Positions 1-9,843 are shown, counted from the stretch's first letter. The stretch is DNA of 64,000 bases from Planktothrix rubescens CCAP 1459/22 (GCA_904830895.1 LR882958.1:862001-926000); one strand, 5' to 3'. Notes: a model not told the origin generated them from the letters alone. Numbers and translations are program-made.

Positions 1-741
1 CCCTTCAGTTCGCCCTTCAGTTCGCCCTTGAGCTTTACCTAACTCAATAGCACCTATTCTTTCCCGTTCAAACTGTTCCCGCTTCTCCAAATCATCTATT
101 TCCTCTAAACTTAAGTTTACCCGATCCGCGATCGCAAAAGCCTTCTCAATTTCCGGTACAATTAACATAGATTCTGGCACTACTTCTAAATCCGGTGCTT
201 TGCGTAAAAAATAAAGCCATTTATCCGTAATAGTTGTTAATTCTTCCAGAGTTTTATTAAATTTGGGTAACTCCACAAATACTAATTTTAACGGACTATG
301 TTGATAATTTAGCAGTAACTCATCTTCCTTGAGCGTAAATTGTGAAATGACTTTATTATGTTCATTAAACATAATAAAATCCGTCACCGCTACACCAATT
401 GCTGCTCTTAATTCTGGATAAACTTCCCCTAATTTTAGTTGATTAACATACATTTTTGCCGTATTATAAAGAATCCTTTTGCCAAAAGCTGGGACATTAA
501 ACGCCTGCATTTCAATTAATACATTTTCGCCGTTATTCAGTTGAGCCTTAACATCAAAATAAGTGGTTTTTAAACCAGAAATTCTGCCGGGGGCGTAGGG
601 ATCAATAATTTCTAAAGAAGTGATGAAAGTCTCACCTTGATAGACAATTGCATTCAGAAAACTAATTAAAATATCTTGACTTTGATCCGAACCAAAGATT
701 TTTTTAAAGGCGTAGTCTGTTTTGGGATTAATGAATTTCAT
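1..741 (-). CDS. Rpn-family PD-(D/E)XK nuclease-like protein, copy A (3' end outside window)
   Basis: The frame opens at ATG 741 and runs leftwards out of the window, so the C-terminal part is missing. The protein starts MKFINPKTDYAFKKIFG, the hallmark of the Rpn / PDDEXK_2 transposase-like nuclease family (recombination-promoting nucleases; cellular role poorly known). It is collinear, without indels, with the complete gene at 795-1748, differing at a handful of mostly silent bases. The visible part covers the nuclease-like domain (FDVKAQLNNGENVLIEMQA holds the candidate E-x-Q catalytic core) and the start of the Gly/Arg/Glu linker. Family assignment is from motif recognition; activity is unproven. 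Confidence 0.85.
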   Translation of the reverse strand, partial: MKFINPKTDYAFKKIFGSDQSQDILISFLNAIVYQGETFITSLEIIDPYAPGRISGLKTTYFDVKAQLNNGENVLIEMQAFNVPAFGKRILYNTAKMYVNQLKLGEVYPELRAAIGVAVTDFIMFNEHNKVISQFTLKEDELLLNYQHSPLKLVFVELPKFNKTLEELTTITDKWLYFLRKAPDLEVVPESMLIVPEIEKAFAIADRVNLSLEEIDDLEKREQFERERIGAIELGKAQGRTEGRTEG

Positions 742-794
742 AGTGTTAGTGGAAAATAATATAGGTAGGGACTTAGATAATACCTCAGTCCTGT

Positions 795-1748
795 TCAACT
801 AGGGCAATTAGTTTCTAGCCAACTGGATAAATCACCTACACTAGAAAAATCAAAAATAGCTTCAGCCAAAGCTGATAATTGCTCTGAAGTTAGTTGTGAT
901 AAACTATCTTCTATTGATTGATTTAGTTCACCTAATTGCCGTTGTAATAGGCGTTTAATCAGATTTATTTTACCCCTTTGTTCACCAATTTGTTCACCAA
1001 TTTGTATCCCTTCAGTTCGCCCTTCAGTTCGCCCTTGAGCTTTACCTAACTCAATAGCACCTATTCTTTCCCGTTCAAACTGTTCCCGCTTCTCCAAATC
1101 ATCTATTTCCTCTAAACTTAAGTTTACCCGATCCGCGATCGCAAAAGCCTTCTCAATTTCCGGTACAATTAACATAGATTCTGGCACTACTTCTAAATCC
1201 GGTGCTTTGCGTAAAAAATAAAGCCATTTATCCGTAATAGTTGTTAATTCTTCCAGAGTTTTATTAAATTTGGGTAACTCCACAAATACTAATTTTAACG
1301 GACTATGTTGATAATTTAGCAGTAACTCATCTTCCTTGAGCGTAAATTGTGAAATGACTTTATTATGTTCATTAAACATAATAAAATCTGTCACCGCTAC
1401 ACCAATTGCTGCTCTTAATTCTGGATAAACTTCCCCTAATTTTAGTTGATTAACATACATTTTTGCCGTATTATAAAGAATCCTTTTGCCAAAAGCTGGG
1501 ACATTAAACGCCTGCATTTCAATTAACACATTTTCGCCGTTATTCAGTTGAGCCTTAACATCAAAATAAGTTGTTTTCAAACCAGAAATTCTGCCGGGGG
1601 CGTAGGGATCAATAATTTCTAAAGAAGTGATGAAAGTCTCACCTTGATAGACAATTGCATTCAGAAAACTAATTAAAATATCTTGACTTTGATCCGAACC
1701 AAAGATTTTTTTAAAGGCGTAGTCTGTTTTAGGATTAATAAATTTCAT
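795..1748 (-). CDS. Rpn-family PD-(D/E)XK nuclease-like protein with DUF4351 tail, copy B
   Basis: Complete 317-residue protein. Residues 1 to about 215 match the Rpn/PDDEXK_2 nuclease-like domain (start NPKTDYAFKKIFG; core FDVKAQ then LIEMQAFN). A short charged linker with repeated GRTEG and GEQ units follows, and the last 60 residues (LIKRLLQRQLG to SSWLE) look like DUF4351, a common C-terminal partner in cyanobacteria. In E. coli, Rpn proteins promote RecA-independent recombination through DNA cleavage; here that is only a family expectation. The gene lies 53 bp downstream of the start of copy A in the same orientation. The linker repeats vary in number by family and could be a site of slippage. 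Confidence 0.88.
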   Translation of the reverse strand: MKFINPKTDYAFKKIFGSDQSQDILISFLNAIVYQGETFITSLEIIDPYAPGRISGLKTTYFDVKAQLNNGENVLIEMQAFNVPAFGKRILYNTAKMYVNQLKLGEVYPELRAAIGVAVTDFIMFNEHNKVISQFTLKEDELLLNYQHSPLKLVFVELPKFNKTLEELTTITDKWLYFLRKAPDLEVVPESMLIVPEIEKAFAIADRVNLSLEEIDDLEKREQFERERIGAIELGKAQGRTEGRTEGIQIGEQIGEQRGKINLIKRLLQRQLGELNQSIEDSLSQLTSEQLSALAEAIFDFSSVGDLSSWLETNCPS

Positions 1749-2034
1749 AGTATCACCTGGAAATAATATAGTAAAGATTAACGCAGATGGTTATTTATAT
1801 TTACTTTTTTTGACTATAACACAAACACATAAAATTAATAATATCATAAACCTGCCCCATGCCCACGTCAAATCGCTGCGACTTTTTTATGATTTCTGTA
1901 AAATAACCCAGAGAAATATAAAGATTTGTCATTGAGCGGCTAAACCATTGACAACCGAAAAGAACCTTGTTAGGTTATTTATATTGAAAGTGTCGCGTGT
2001 CATCTGTCCAAAGGTATAAATACCGCCTTTTAAC

Positions 2035-2103
2035 TTAATTCGATTTATTCACGACAAATTTGCTAAAGATTACCTAGAAGAATTACTAATATTAGGTATG
2101 TAA
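2035..2103 (+). pseudogene. Short remnant of an Rpn/DUF4351-type gene start
   Basis: This stretch reads LIRFIHDKFAKDYLEELLI then GM and a stop. RFIHDKFAKDYLEELL is the typical N-terminal motif of another cyanobacterial Rpn-like group. Neither an ATG start nor the rest of the gene is present, so it looks like a relic. It sits between intact Rpn-like genes and the large surface-protein gene. The remainder of 1749-2268 holds no other coding signal that I can support. Confidence 0.4.
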
Positions 2104-2170
2104 ATCTACCTTTCGATAGATTTACAATATCATGGTTAGGGTTCTCACGCAGTTGGGGTGCATTGAACAA

Positions 2171-2230
2171 TAGGTACATAGTTGAACTTGGGCGCTTCTT
2201 AAGAGCGCTGAAGCGCAACTACATACCTAA
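2171..2230. repeat. Long imperfect palindrome upstream of the DUF4347 gene
   Basis: TAGGTACATAGTT (2171-2183) pairs imperfectly with AACTACATACCTAA (2217-2230), and inside it GCGCTTC pairs with GAAGCGC around an 11-nt loop. It lies about 40 bp before the ATG at 2269, so it could sit in the 5' leader. It may be an interspersed palindromic element or a regulatory hairpin; the sequence alone does not decide. Confidence 0.5.
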
Positions 2231-2268
2231 GAATCAAATCCCTTCTCAAAAAAATCGGCTAATCCACT

Positions 2269-4445
2269 ATGACTAAGCAAATCATTTTTGTTGACTCCTC
2301 AGTACAAGACTATCAAAGCTTAATTAATAACGCCGATGATACTCAAATCGTCATTTTAAATAAAAATTTGAGCGGTATCGAACAAATTACCAATACCTTA
2401 GCCAATCAAAAAGACATTTCAGCCCTACACATCCTTTCACACGGTAGCGAAGGCAGCCTCAACCTCAGCACCGAAGCCCTCAATAGCAATAATATAGAAA
2501 AATTCAGCCCCCAAATCAAACAATGGGGAAAAGCCCTCACCCAAAACGCCGACATCCTATTATATGGATGCGAAGTCGCCAAAGGAGAAACCGGCCAAAA
2601 CTTCCTCAAACGACTCAGTGAAATCACCGAAGCCAACATCGCCGCCTCAGCCACCCCCACCGGTAGCACCGAATTAGGCGGAGACTGGAAACTAGAAGTC
2701 CAAACAGGCGACATCAAAGCCACCATACCCTTTAACGCCAAAGCCCTCAACACTTACAGCGGCATACTAGGCTTCGCCCCCAAAGTTGACTTCTCAACTG
2801 GCTTTAACCCCCAGTCCGTCAGCATCGGTGACTTCAACGGCGACGGCAAACTGGACTTAGCAACGGCGAACTTCAACGACAACACCGCCTCCATCCTGCT
2901 AAACACCACCGCCAACGGAGCCACCACCCCCACTTTCGCCACCAAAGTTAACTTCACAACTGGCAGTACCCCCCGCTCCGTCAGCATCGGCGACTTCAAC
3001 GGCGACGGCAAACTGGACTTAGCAGTGGCGAACTACACCAACAGCAACAACGCCTCCATCCTGCTCAACACCACCGCAACAGGAGCCACCACCCCCACCT
3101 TCAACCCTAAAGTTGACTTCACAACTGGCTCTGGCTCCACCTCCGTCAGTATCGGCGACTTCAACAGCGACAACAAACCCGACTTAGCCGTGTCGAACCA
3201 GAACGGCGCCAGCGTCTCCATCCTGCTCAACACCACCACCAACGCCACCACCCCCACCTTCGCCACCAAAGTAGACTTCACAGTTGGCTCACAGGCCACC
3301 TCCGTCAGCATCGGTGACTTCAACGGCGACGGCAAACTGGACTTAGCAACGGCGAACACCAACAGCAGCACCGTCTCCATCCTGCTAAACACCACCGCCA
3401 ACGGAGCCACCACCCCCACTTTCGCCCCCAAAGTTGACTTCTCAACTGGCTTTAACCCCCAGTCCGTCAGCATCGGCGACATCAACGGCGACGGTAAACC
3501 CGACTTAGCTGTGGCGAACAGTCTCAGCGCCACCGTCTCCATCCTGCTAAACACCACCGCCAACGGAGCCACCACCCCCACTTTCGCCACCAAAGTTGAC
3601 TTCACAACTGGCAGTCGCCCCTTATCCGTCAGTATCGGCGATCTCAACGGCGACGGAAAACCGGACTTAGCAGTGGCGAACTACTCCAGCAGCACCGTCT
3701 CCATCCTGCTAAACACCACCGCCAACGGAGCCACCACCCCCACTTTCGCCCCCAAAGTTGACTCCACAACTGGCAGTCGCCCCACCTCCGTCAGCATCGG
3801 CGACATCAACGGCGACGGAAAACCGGACTTAGCAGTGGCGAACTACTCCAGCTACACCGCCTCCATCTTCCTCAACACCGCTCCCAAGGTTACGGCTGTC
3901 ACTGCCACCACTGCTGACGGTAGCTACAAAGCAGGTGATACTATCGCCATCACCGCCACCTTCGATGCTGCTGTGAATGTCACTGGCACACCTCAACTGC
4001 AATTAGAAACAGGTACAACTGACCAATTTGCCACTTATGCTAGTGGTAGCGGTGGTACAGCCCTCACCTTCAATTATGTAGTCCAAGCCGGGGATTCTGC
4101 TGCTGATTTAGAATATCTTGCCACAACTGCCCTTACTCTCAACGGCGGCACAATTAAAGATAATTTGGCTACGAATGCTGTTTTAACCCTCCCCGCCTTA
4201 GCCACAGCTAATTCCCTCGGTGGTAGTAAAGCCATAGTTGTTGATACCGTTGCACCAACTGTTGCCTTAACCTCCCCATCCGCCACCACCGTTAACGGTT
4301 TATTTAACGTCATTGCCACCTTTAGCGAAGATGTCACAGGATTTGATAATACTGATATCACCGTAGCCAATGCAACTGTTGGTAACTTTGCCACAGTTAA
4401 TGCTAAAACCTACACCTTTGATGTGACTCCAACTGCGGATGGAAA
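2269..4445 (+). CDS. Large DUF4347 / FG-GAP / Ig-like / RTX protein, exon 1 (interrupted by group II intron)
   Basis: First part of a 1228-residue protein whose second part is 6896-8405. Residues 1-165 form a DUF4347 domain (starts MTKQIIFVDSSVQDYQ, with HILSHGSEG and ILLYGCEVA), common at the N-terminus of large cyanobacterial adhesins and cadherin-like proteins. Seven FG-GAP/VCBS-like repeats of about 50 residues follow, each with SVSIGDxNGDGKxDLAxAN, likely calcium-binding beta-propeller blades. From about residue 540 come two Ig-like modules (TVTATTADGSYKAGDTIAI-type and the VAPTVALTSPS segment). The repeats are very similar at DNA level, which favours recombination. Without splicing the frame would add 8 residues of intron sequence and stop at 4470. 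No signal peptide; secretion by a type I system is expected from the RTX tail in exon 2. Confidence 0.88.
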
Positions 4446-5047
4446 GTGCGATTCGTTTAACCTAAAGTAAGTTAAAAGACTTACGGGACGGTTAACCCAG
4501 TTGATGAAACTGGTGATAACTGATTACATTTATGGGTGAAACTCTGTGAGTTAAGTCCCATCCCTCAAGTGCTGAGGTGAAAGCATAACCCCTAGTTTGT
4601 TCGGGTAGCAACCAACAGATTAAAGCGGGGTTAAAAGGTAGAACTACTGGTAGCCAAATCCGGTAACTATCGAGCAAGAAGTCCATGCGTAGCGTAAGCA
4701 AAGATGTGTCCGAACCACCGTTATGTAGAATGGTGAAATGGCTAAATCAAGATTTTTATCTTGATTAACACCAAGCCAAAAGGCAAGGATAGGGCATAAG
4801 CAATTTTTGCATTGACTTATAAGCACCGCCCAATAAACCCGGTGGAAAGCATCACGCTAAAGACTTCAAACAAATGTGTAATCGGAACGAAATAACCCCT
4901 ATATATCTCTGGAAAAGGTCGAAAATCCAGTAAGTAGCTAACGAATGATATATAGGGACGGGATGGCGTTAAAAGCGAATGCCCTTGGTAATACAAGGGA
5001 TATGCTAACAAACGCTCGGTAATTCCAAAGAAATAGAACAAGTAGCA

Positions 5048-6787
5048 ATGAATATATCTAAAACGCAGAATAATCTGACGGTGGAGTGGAAAGACCTTAA
5101 CTGGCGCAAGCTAGAAAAGGTAACTTTTAAGTTGCAAAAGCGCATATTTCAAGCGAGTGAACGAGGCGATGTTAAAGCAGTTCGCAAACTTCAGAAAACC
5201 CTGATTAATTCCTGGAGTGCAAAATGTATCGCGGTTCGACGGGTAACACAAGATAATCAAGGTAAAAATACGGCGGGTGTGGATGGAGTTAAATCTCTGA
5301 CCCCAAAGCAACGTATGAGCCTTGTAGGACGACTAAAGTTAACCGGAAAGGTAAAACCAACTCGTAGAGTTAACATTCCCAAATCCGGAACAACCGAAAC
5401 CCGTCCATTAGGAATACCCACAATAAACGACCGTGCATTACAAGCGTTAGTCAAACTAGCGTTAGAACCCGAATGGGAGGCTAAATTCGAGCCAAACAGT
5501 TACGGTTTTAGACCAGGACGTTCCTGTCACGACGCAATCGAAGCAATATATACCAGTATCAATAAAAAACCCAAATATGTACTTGATGCTGATATCTCAA
5601 AATGCTTCGACCGTATAAACCACAAAGCACTAATCTCCAAAATACACACATATCCCACATTAAGCCGAATAATAAAAAAATGGCTCAAAGCAGGATACTG
5701 TGACGGAAAAGAACTTTTTCCTACCCAAGAAGGTACACCACAAGGAGGGGTTATATCACCCTTACTTGCTAATATTGCCCTACATGGTATGGAAGAAAGA
5801 GTTAAGCAATATGCAGAAACTCTAAAAGGGAAAAAACGGGATAACCGCCAAACCCTAAGTCTAATCCGATACGCCGATGATTTCGTAATAATCCATAAGG
5901 ATTTATACGTAGTCAAGGAATGTCAAGAGATAATAGCTGATTGGTTAAGTGATATGGGATTGGAATTAAAACCAAGTAAAACAAAACTAACTCACACCCT
6001 CAATGAAATTGATGGAAATGTTGGGTTTGAGTTTCTAGGATTCCATACTCAACAACACAAAGTAGGAAACTACAGAGGGGCTTATAGCTCTGAAGGAATC
6101 CCGTTAGGTTTTAAAACATTAATTACACCCTCAAAAACCAAAACCAAAGCTCATCTTGTCAAAATAGCTGAAGTAATAGACAACCATAAAAATTCACCTC
6201 AAGCTGCCTTAATTAGCAAGCTGAATCCAATTATTAGAGGTTGGGCAAATTATTACTCAACAGTGATTAGCAAAGAATGCTTCTCAAAAGTAGATAATCT
6301 AATCTACGACAAACTAAGAGCATGGGCAAGAACGAGGGGAAAAGGGAACATCAATAAAGACAAATACTGGAGAGCAGTAGGCGACAAAAATTGGTGTTTC
6401 AGTACAGAAAACGGAATGGAATTACTCACCCATGCTAGTACGCCAATCGTAAGGCATATAAAGGTTAAGGGCGAAGTTAGTCCGTTTGATGGTAACTGGA
6501 TTTACTGGAGTAAACGACGTGGAGAATACCCAGGAACTTCTACAAGAGTTTCCAAATTAATCAATAAACAAAAGGGTATTTGTCCTCACTGTGGTTTGTA
6601 TTTCACAAGTACAGACATTGTAGAAGTTGACCATATCAAACCAACATCATTAGGTGGGAAAGACACTTATGACAACCTACAACTTCTACACAAACATTGT
6701 CACGACACAAAGACGGCAAACGATGGTTCTCTAATGAAAAGTAAGCAATTACCAATAGTTGAGAATTATGAAAATAACCCGTTTTGA
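5048..6787 (+). CDS. ltrA: Group II intron-encoded reverse transcriptase / maturase with HNH endonuclease
   Basis: A 579-residue intron-encoded protein that assists splicing and drives retrohoming. RT domain about residues 60-330: RPLGIPTINDRALQ, YGFRPGRSCHDAI, GTPQGGVISPLL, and the catalytic motif IRYADDFVI. The maturase X domain follows (INPIIRGWANYYS-type segment, around residues 385-460). The C-terminus has an HNH nuclease: CPHCG, VEVDHIKP, GGKDTYDNLQLLHKHCHD. All modules look intact, and length is in the usual 550-620 range, so the intron may still be mobile. It lies wholly inside intron domain IV on the sense strand, as expected. Confidence 0.95.
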   Translation: MNISKTQNNLTVEWKDLNWRKLEKVTFKLQKRIFQASERGDVKAVRKLQKTLINSWSAKCIAVRRVTQDNQGKNTAGVDGVKSLTPKQRMSLVGRLKLTGKVKPTRRVNIPKSGTTETRPLGIPTINDRALQALVKLALEPEWEAKFEPNSYGFRPGRSCHDAIEAIYTSINKKPKYVLDADISKCFDRINHKALISKIHTYPTLSRIIKKWLKAGYCDGKELFPTQEGTPQGGVISPLLANIALHGMEERVKQYAETLKGKKRDNRQTLSLIRYADDFVIIHKDLYVVKECQEIIADWLSDMGLELKPSKTKLTHTLNEIDGNVGFEFLGFHTQQHKVGNYRGAYSSEGIPLGFKTLITPSKTKTKAHLVKIAEVIDNHKNSPQAALISKLNPIIRGWANYYSTVISKECFSKVDNLIYDKLRAWARTRGKGNINKDKYWRAVGDKNWCFSTENGMELLTHASTPIVRHIKVKGEVSPFDGNWIYWSKRRGEYPGTSTRVSKLINKQKGICPHCGLYFTSTDIVEVDHIKPTSLGGKDTYDNLQLLHKHCHDTKTANDGSLMKSKQLPIVENYENNPF

Positions 6788-6819
6788 ATCGTACCTATAA
6801 CAAAGGTGGAGTTATCAAG

Positions 6820-6895
6820 GAGCCGTGTGAAGCGAAAGTTTCATGCACGGTTCTGAAGGAGAGGTTAGGGGGGTAACTCCCTAATCGACTCTAAC
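6820..6895 (+). ncRNA. Group II intron domains V and VI
   Basis: Domain V: stem GAGCCGTGTG.. paired with ..CATGCACGGTTC, with the AGC/GAAAG-type internal features (6820-6853). Domain VI: GAGAGGTTAGGGGGG pairs with CTCCCTAATCGACTCT; an unpaired A near the 3' side is the candidate branch point. Intron ends in AC at 6895. Confidence 0.85.
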
Positions 6896-8405
6896 TGTCA
6901 CCGTAGATATTCCGGCTGCTAAAGCTATTGATACTGCGGGTAATAATAATACCGCAGCAACTCAACTAACTCGTATTGTTGATATTACTCCGACACCAAG
7001 TCCTACGGTTGCTCCGACACCAAGTCCTACGGTAACTCCTACCCCAGTTCCAACCGTAACTCCAACCCCAGTTCCAACGGTAACTCCGACACCGGAACCA
7101 ACGGTAACTCCGACCCCAGTTCCAACAGTTGCACCGACACCGGAACCAACGGTAACTCCGACCCCAGTTCCAACAGTTGCACCGACACCGGAACCAACGG
7201 TAACTCCGACACCAGTTCCAACAGTTGCACCTACCCCAGTTCCAACCGTAGCACCGACCCCGGAACCAACGGTAACTCCAACCCCAATTCCAACAGTTGC
7301 ACCGACACCAATTCCAACAGTTGCACCGACACCAGTTCCAACAGTTGCACCTACCCCAGTTCCAACAGTTGCACCTACCCCAGTTCCAACAGTTGCACCG
7401 ACCCCAGTTCCAACAGTTGCACCTACCCCAGTTCCAACAGTTGCACCGACACCAGTTCCAACCGTAACTCCAACACCGGAACCAATACCGAGTCCCACAC
7501 CGGAACGAATTCCCGAAACTCCGGTATTCAATGGCAGTGTGGATATCTATGACTCCACCAATTTTATAACAACCATCGAATTTCCTACCCAAGAAGTCAA
7601 GGTTCCTGGCGATGAACCCATATCAGGTAAAGCAGAAGCCGATGTCATCTTTGCCTTAGAAGGTAACGATACCGTCCTCGGTGGCAAAGATAACGACCAA
7701 ATCATCGTAAATGATGGAGCAGATGAACTCTACGGGAACCTGGGTAACGATATCATTACGGGTAATGGCGGGAATGATTGGATTAACGGCAACCTAGGAG
7801 AAGACCTGATTGATGGAGGTGATGGAGAGGATGAACTCTTTGGAGGTCAAGAGAATGACTTAATTAAAGGTGGCAACGGAGATGATACTATCTTGGGAAA
7901 CAAAGGAGAAGACATAACAGAAGGAAACGAAGGTGATGATCTTCTCTCTGGTAACGAAGCCAATGACACCATTTCGGGTAACTCAGGAGACGACATGATT
8001 TATGGCGGTCAGGGCAATGACCTTCTCGACGGCAGCGAAGGCAATGATTTGCTCTCGGGTGATCAAGGTGATGATACCCTCGATGGCGGAGAAGGCAACG
8101 ATATCTTAACCGGAGGTCAGGGTAATGACTGGTTAGTTGGAGCCGAGGGCGATGACACCCTAACTGGTGGTGCGGGTAATGACCGCTTCTATCTGGCCAG
8201 TAGTTTTGGGAATGAGCTAATTACCGACTTTACTAACGGAGCGGATATTATCGCTTTAACCGGAGGTTTAACTTTTGAACAGTTACAAATCACCTCTTTT
8301 AACGACTCCACCCTAATTAAAATAGCCAGTAGTCAACAACAGTTGGCTGAACTGTTGGGAGTCGATAGTAGATTGATAGGTAAGAGTAATTTTGTTCTAG
8401 GATAA
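6896..8405 (+). CDS. Large DUF4347 / FG-GAP / Ig-like / RTX protein, exon 2
   Basis: Second part of the gene begun at 2269; base 6896 completes a split Asn codon. It starts VTVDIPAAKAIDTAGNNNT, the end of the Ig-like module. About 170 residues of Pro-Thr repeats (PTPVPTVAPTPEPTV-like, 6990-7505) act as a stalk. The C-terminal 230 residues are RTX nonapeptide repeats (GGxGNDxLxGxxGDD; about 7660-8190), which bind calcium and mark type I secretion substrates, closing with a RTX-terminal segment FYLASSFGNELITDFTNGAD. The protein is probably exported and surface-attached or released; partner secretion genes are not in the window. Expression depends on intron splicing. Confidence 0.88.
6990..7505 (+). 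repeat. 24-bp Pro-Thr coding tandem repeats
   Basis: About twenty 24-bp units of the form CCAACAGTTGCACCGACACC (plus AGTT or GGAA) encode PTVAPTPV/E. The units are nearly identical, so the array can change length by slippage or recombination. It produces long open frames on the other strand that I regard as artefacts of composition. Confidence 0.9.
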
Positions 8406-8417
8406 CAGTCATTATTG

Positions 8418-8443
8418 TAGAGACGTGCCACGGCGCGTCTCTC
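8418..8443. repeat. Hairpin repeat of the GTAGAGACG family
   Basis: AGAGACGTGCC (8419-8429) pairs with GGCGCGTCTCT (8432-8442) around a tiny loop, 13 bp after the RTX gene stop. A related GTAGAGACG element occurs at 33582-33614. It may serve as a terminator here, though no strong T-run follows directly. Confidence 0.6.
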
Positions 8444-8575
8444 TAATACTGATCTTTCCCGATGCAGTCCAACCTTGCTCAATCCCCTCATCAACATATC
8501 AACAGCTAACACCTGTACGCTTCAAAAACTGTTATGATGGAGTTTTAAGGTCTTTTTTATCAAACTGCGAATTGT

Positions 8576-9040
8576 ATGTCATCTTCGTCGGAATTTGCGA
8601 GTATTACTTCCTCTGAGTCCGATTTAATCACGGTCGATTTGGCTAATAAGGTACAGACTTTAGGATTAAATCAAATTGAACGTCATATTTTTATTTGTGC
8701 GGATCAGACTAAGCCCCTCTGTTGTTCCAAAGAACAAAGTTTAGAGGCGTGGGACTATTTAAAAAAACGATTGACTGAGTTAAAACTAGATCAGGTGACT
8801 GAGGGTAAACCCAGTTGTACCTTTAGAACCAAGGCAAATTGTCTGCGTGTTTGTACTCATGGCCCTATTTTAGTAGTTTATCCCGATGGGGTTTGGTATC
8901 ATTCTGCAACATCGGAGGTGATTGAACGAATTCTTCAAGAACATATTTTAGGTTCTCAAGTAGTGCAAGAGTATGTGTTTTTAACCCCTCCTCTAACCCA
9001 TCCATTACAAATTACGAATGACAAATTGCTTAATTCTTAA
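8576..9040 (+). CDS. Thioredoxin-like [2Fe-2S] ferredoxin family protein
   Basis: A 154-residue protein. The segment HIFICADQTKPLCCSKEQ, then CTFRTKANCLRVCTHGPI and VVYPDGVWY, matches the thioredoxin-fold [2Fe-2S] ferredoxins related to the NuoE/HoxE domain; Cys residues at the CC pair, NCLRVC and neighbours would hold the cluster. In cyanobacteria this stand-alone family is conserved, with electron transfer assumed and partners unknown. The first ~30 residues (Ser-rich) are variable. No clear Shine-Dalgarno; ATG at 8576 is the first usable start. It is monocistronic as far as can be seen. Confidence 0.8.
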   Translation: MSSSSEFASITSSESDLITVDLANKVQTLGLNQIERHIFICADQTKPLCCSKEQSLEAWDYLKKRLTELKLDQVTEGKPSCTFRTKANCLRVCTHGPILVVYPDGVWYHSATSEVIERILQEHILGSQVVQEYVFLTPPLTHPLQITNDKLLNS

Positions 9041-9195
9041 TTAATTGTTGGGTAATCTATTATACTTGCTGATATATCTATATTTTGGTGAAAACTGTTT
9101 GTCTAAATAAACCTATAAAGAGATATCACCGAACTAGATATAAAAAATTGACCTTGATGTTGTTACGCCGATTCCCCATTGGAACAGATTTTAAA

Positions 9196-9843
9196 ATGAA
9201 GGATAGAAACGGAGATCAAAAACGACTGATGCTTGTGGATGATGACCCTAACCTGATTTTATTGGTCAGGGACTATTTGGAATTTCGGGGATATGATGTG
9301 GTCACGGCAGAAAACGGTGTAATTGCGTTGGAGATTCTCGAAGATGAACTTCCTGATCTGATGATCTGCGATATTATGATGCCAGAAATGGACGGTTATA
9401 GTCTGGTGAAAAAAATTCGAGAAGACCCCCGCACCGGATGGATTCCTGTTCTATTTCTATCGGCTAAAGGTCAAAGTCAGGATAAAGTTAAAGGCTTAAA
9501 TACCGGAGCCGATGTCTATATTGTCAAACCCTTTGAGCCAGAAGAATTAGTGGCTCAAGTCGAGTCTTCCCTGCGCCAAGCATCCCGTTTGACCAACGGC
9601 CACAGTGCCAATCTTAATAGTAATGGCCCTAAGTTGCGGGTGCGTCGGAATGTACAACTAACTCCAACGGAGTTAAAGGTTGTCCGCCTAGTTACTCAAG
9701 GTTTAGCTAACCGTGATATTGCTCGGATTATGAAAATCAGTCAACGCACGATTGAAAGTCATATCAGTAATATTTTGGGAAAAACCGGCCTCCATAATCG
9801 GACAGAACTGGCCCGATGGGCACTAGAAAGCAAAAAATTTTAG
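9196..9843 (+). CDS. NarL/LuxR-type response regulator (Ycf29-like)
   Basis: Receiver domain (RLMLVDDDPNLILLVRDYL; phospho-acceptor Asp in LMICDIMMPEMDGY; switch Thr/Ser in LFLSAKG; Lys in IVKPFEPEEL) joined to a LuxR/GerE helix-turn-helix (LTPTELKVVRLVTQGLANR, RTIESHISNIL). It should bind DNA on phosphorylation. The organisation resembles the chloroplast/cyanobacterial Ycf29 (TctD-like) group; the partner kinase is not obvious nearby. The open frame extends upstream to TTG 9085 and ATG 9157, but family N-termini begin shortly before RLMLVDDD, so ATG 9196 (MKDRNGDQK) is my choice; this is uncertain. Confidence 0.85.
   Translation: MKDRNGDQKRLMLVDDDPNLILLVRDYLEFRGYDVVTAENGVIALEILEDELPDLMICDIMMPEMDGYSLVKKIREDPRTGWIPVLFLSAKGQSQDKVKGLNTGADVYIVKPFEPEELVAQVESSLRQASRLTNGHSANLNSNGPKLRVRRNVQLTPTELKVVRLVTQGLANRDIARIMKISQRTIESHISNILGKTGLHNRTELARWALESKKF

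Larger units (their letters stand above)
1..1748. repeat. Direct tandem duplication, unit about 1.0 kb
   Basis: Bases 1-741 match 1008-1748 at a constant offset of 1007 bp with no indels seen and only a few substitutions (for example near 387/1394, 507/1514 and 552/1559). Each unit is one Rpn-family gene. The few differences suggest a recent duplication or ongoing gene conversion. Confidence 0.9.
4446..6895 (+). mobile_element. Group II intron (chloroplast-like class) inside a coding gene
   Basis: The left boundary is GTGCG at 4446-4450, the standard group II 5' end. The right side shows a 34-nt domain V hairpin at 6820-6853 (GAGCCGTGTGAAGCGAAAG then TTTCATGCACGGTTC), followed by a domain VI hairpin ending in AC at 6894-6895. 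A reverse transcriptase-maturase gene lies in the domain IV position (5048-6787). Joining 4445 to 6896 gives codons GGA AA|T GTC ACC, i.e. ...TADG-N-VTVDIPA..., exactly the expected continuation of the host protein, and the frame then stays open to 8405. Boundaries are therefore supported by both RNA motifs and protein continuity. About 600 nt of domain I-III RNA (4446-5047) precede the ORF. Confidence 0.93.

Noticed and set aside
2406-3647. Several open frames on the minus strand opposite the FG-GAP repeats
   Set aside because: Periodic composition of the coding repeats keeps the other strand open; no ribosome binding sites or families.
4492-5041. Short minus-strand frames within the intron RNA region
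   Set aside because: They lie in structured domain I-III RNA of the group II intron and have no protein-like features.
6962-7592. Long minus-strand frames of Gly-Val-Thr and of Cys-Trp-Asn repeats
   Set aside because: They are mirror images of the 24-bp Pro-Thr coding repeats of the RTX protein; the plus-strand frame is continuous with the host gene.
8425-8616. 63-codon frame overlapping the start of the ferredoxin-like gene
   Set aside because: It starts in a hairpin repeat and has no coding features.
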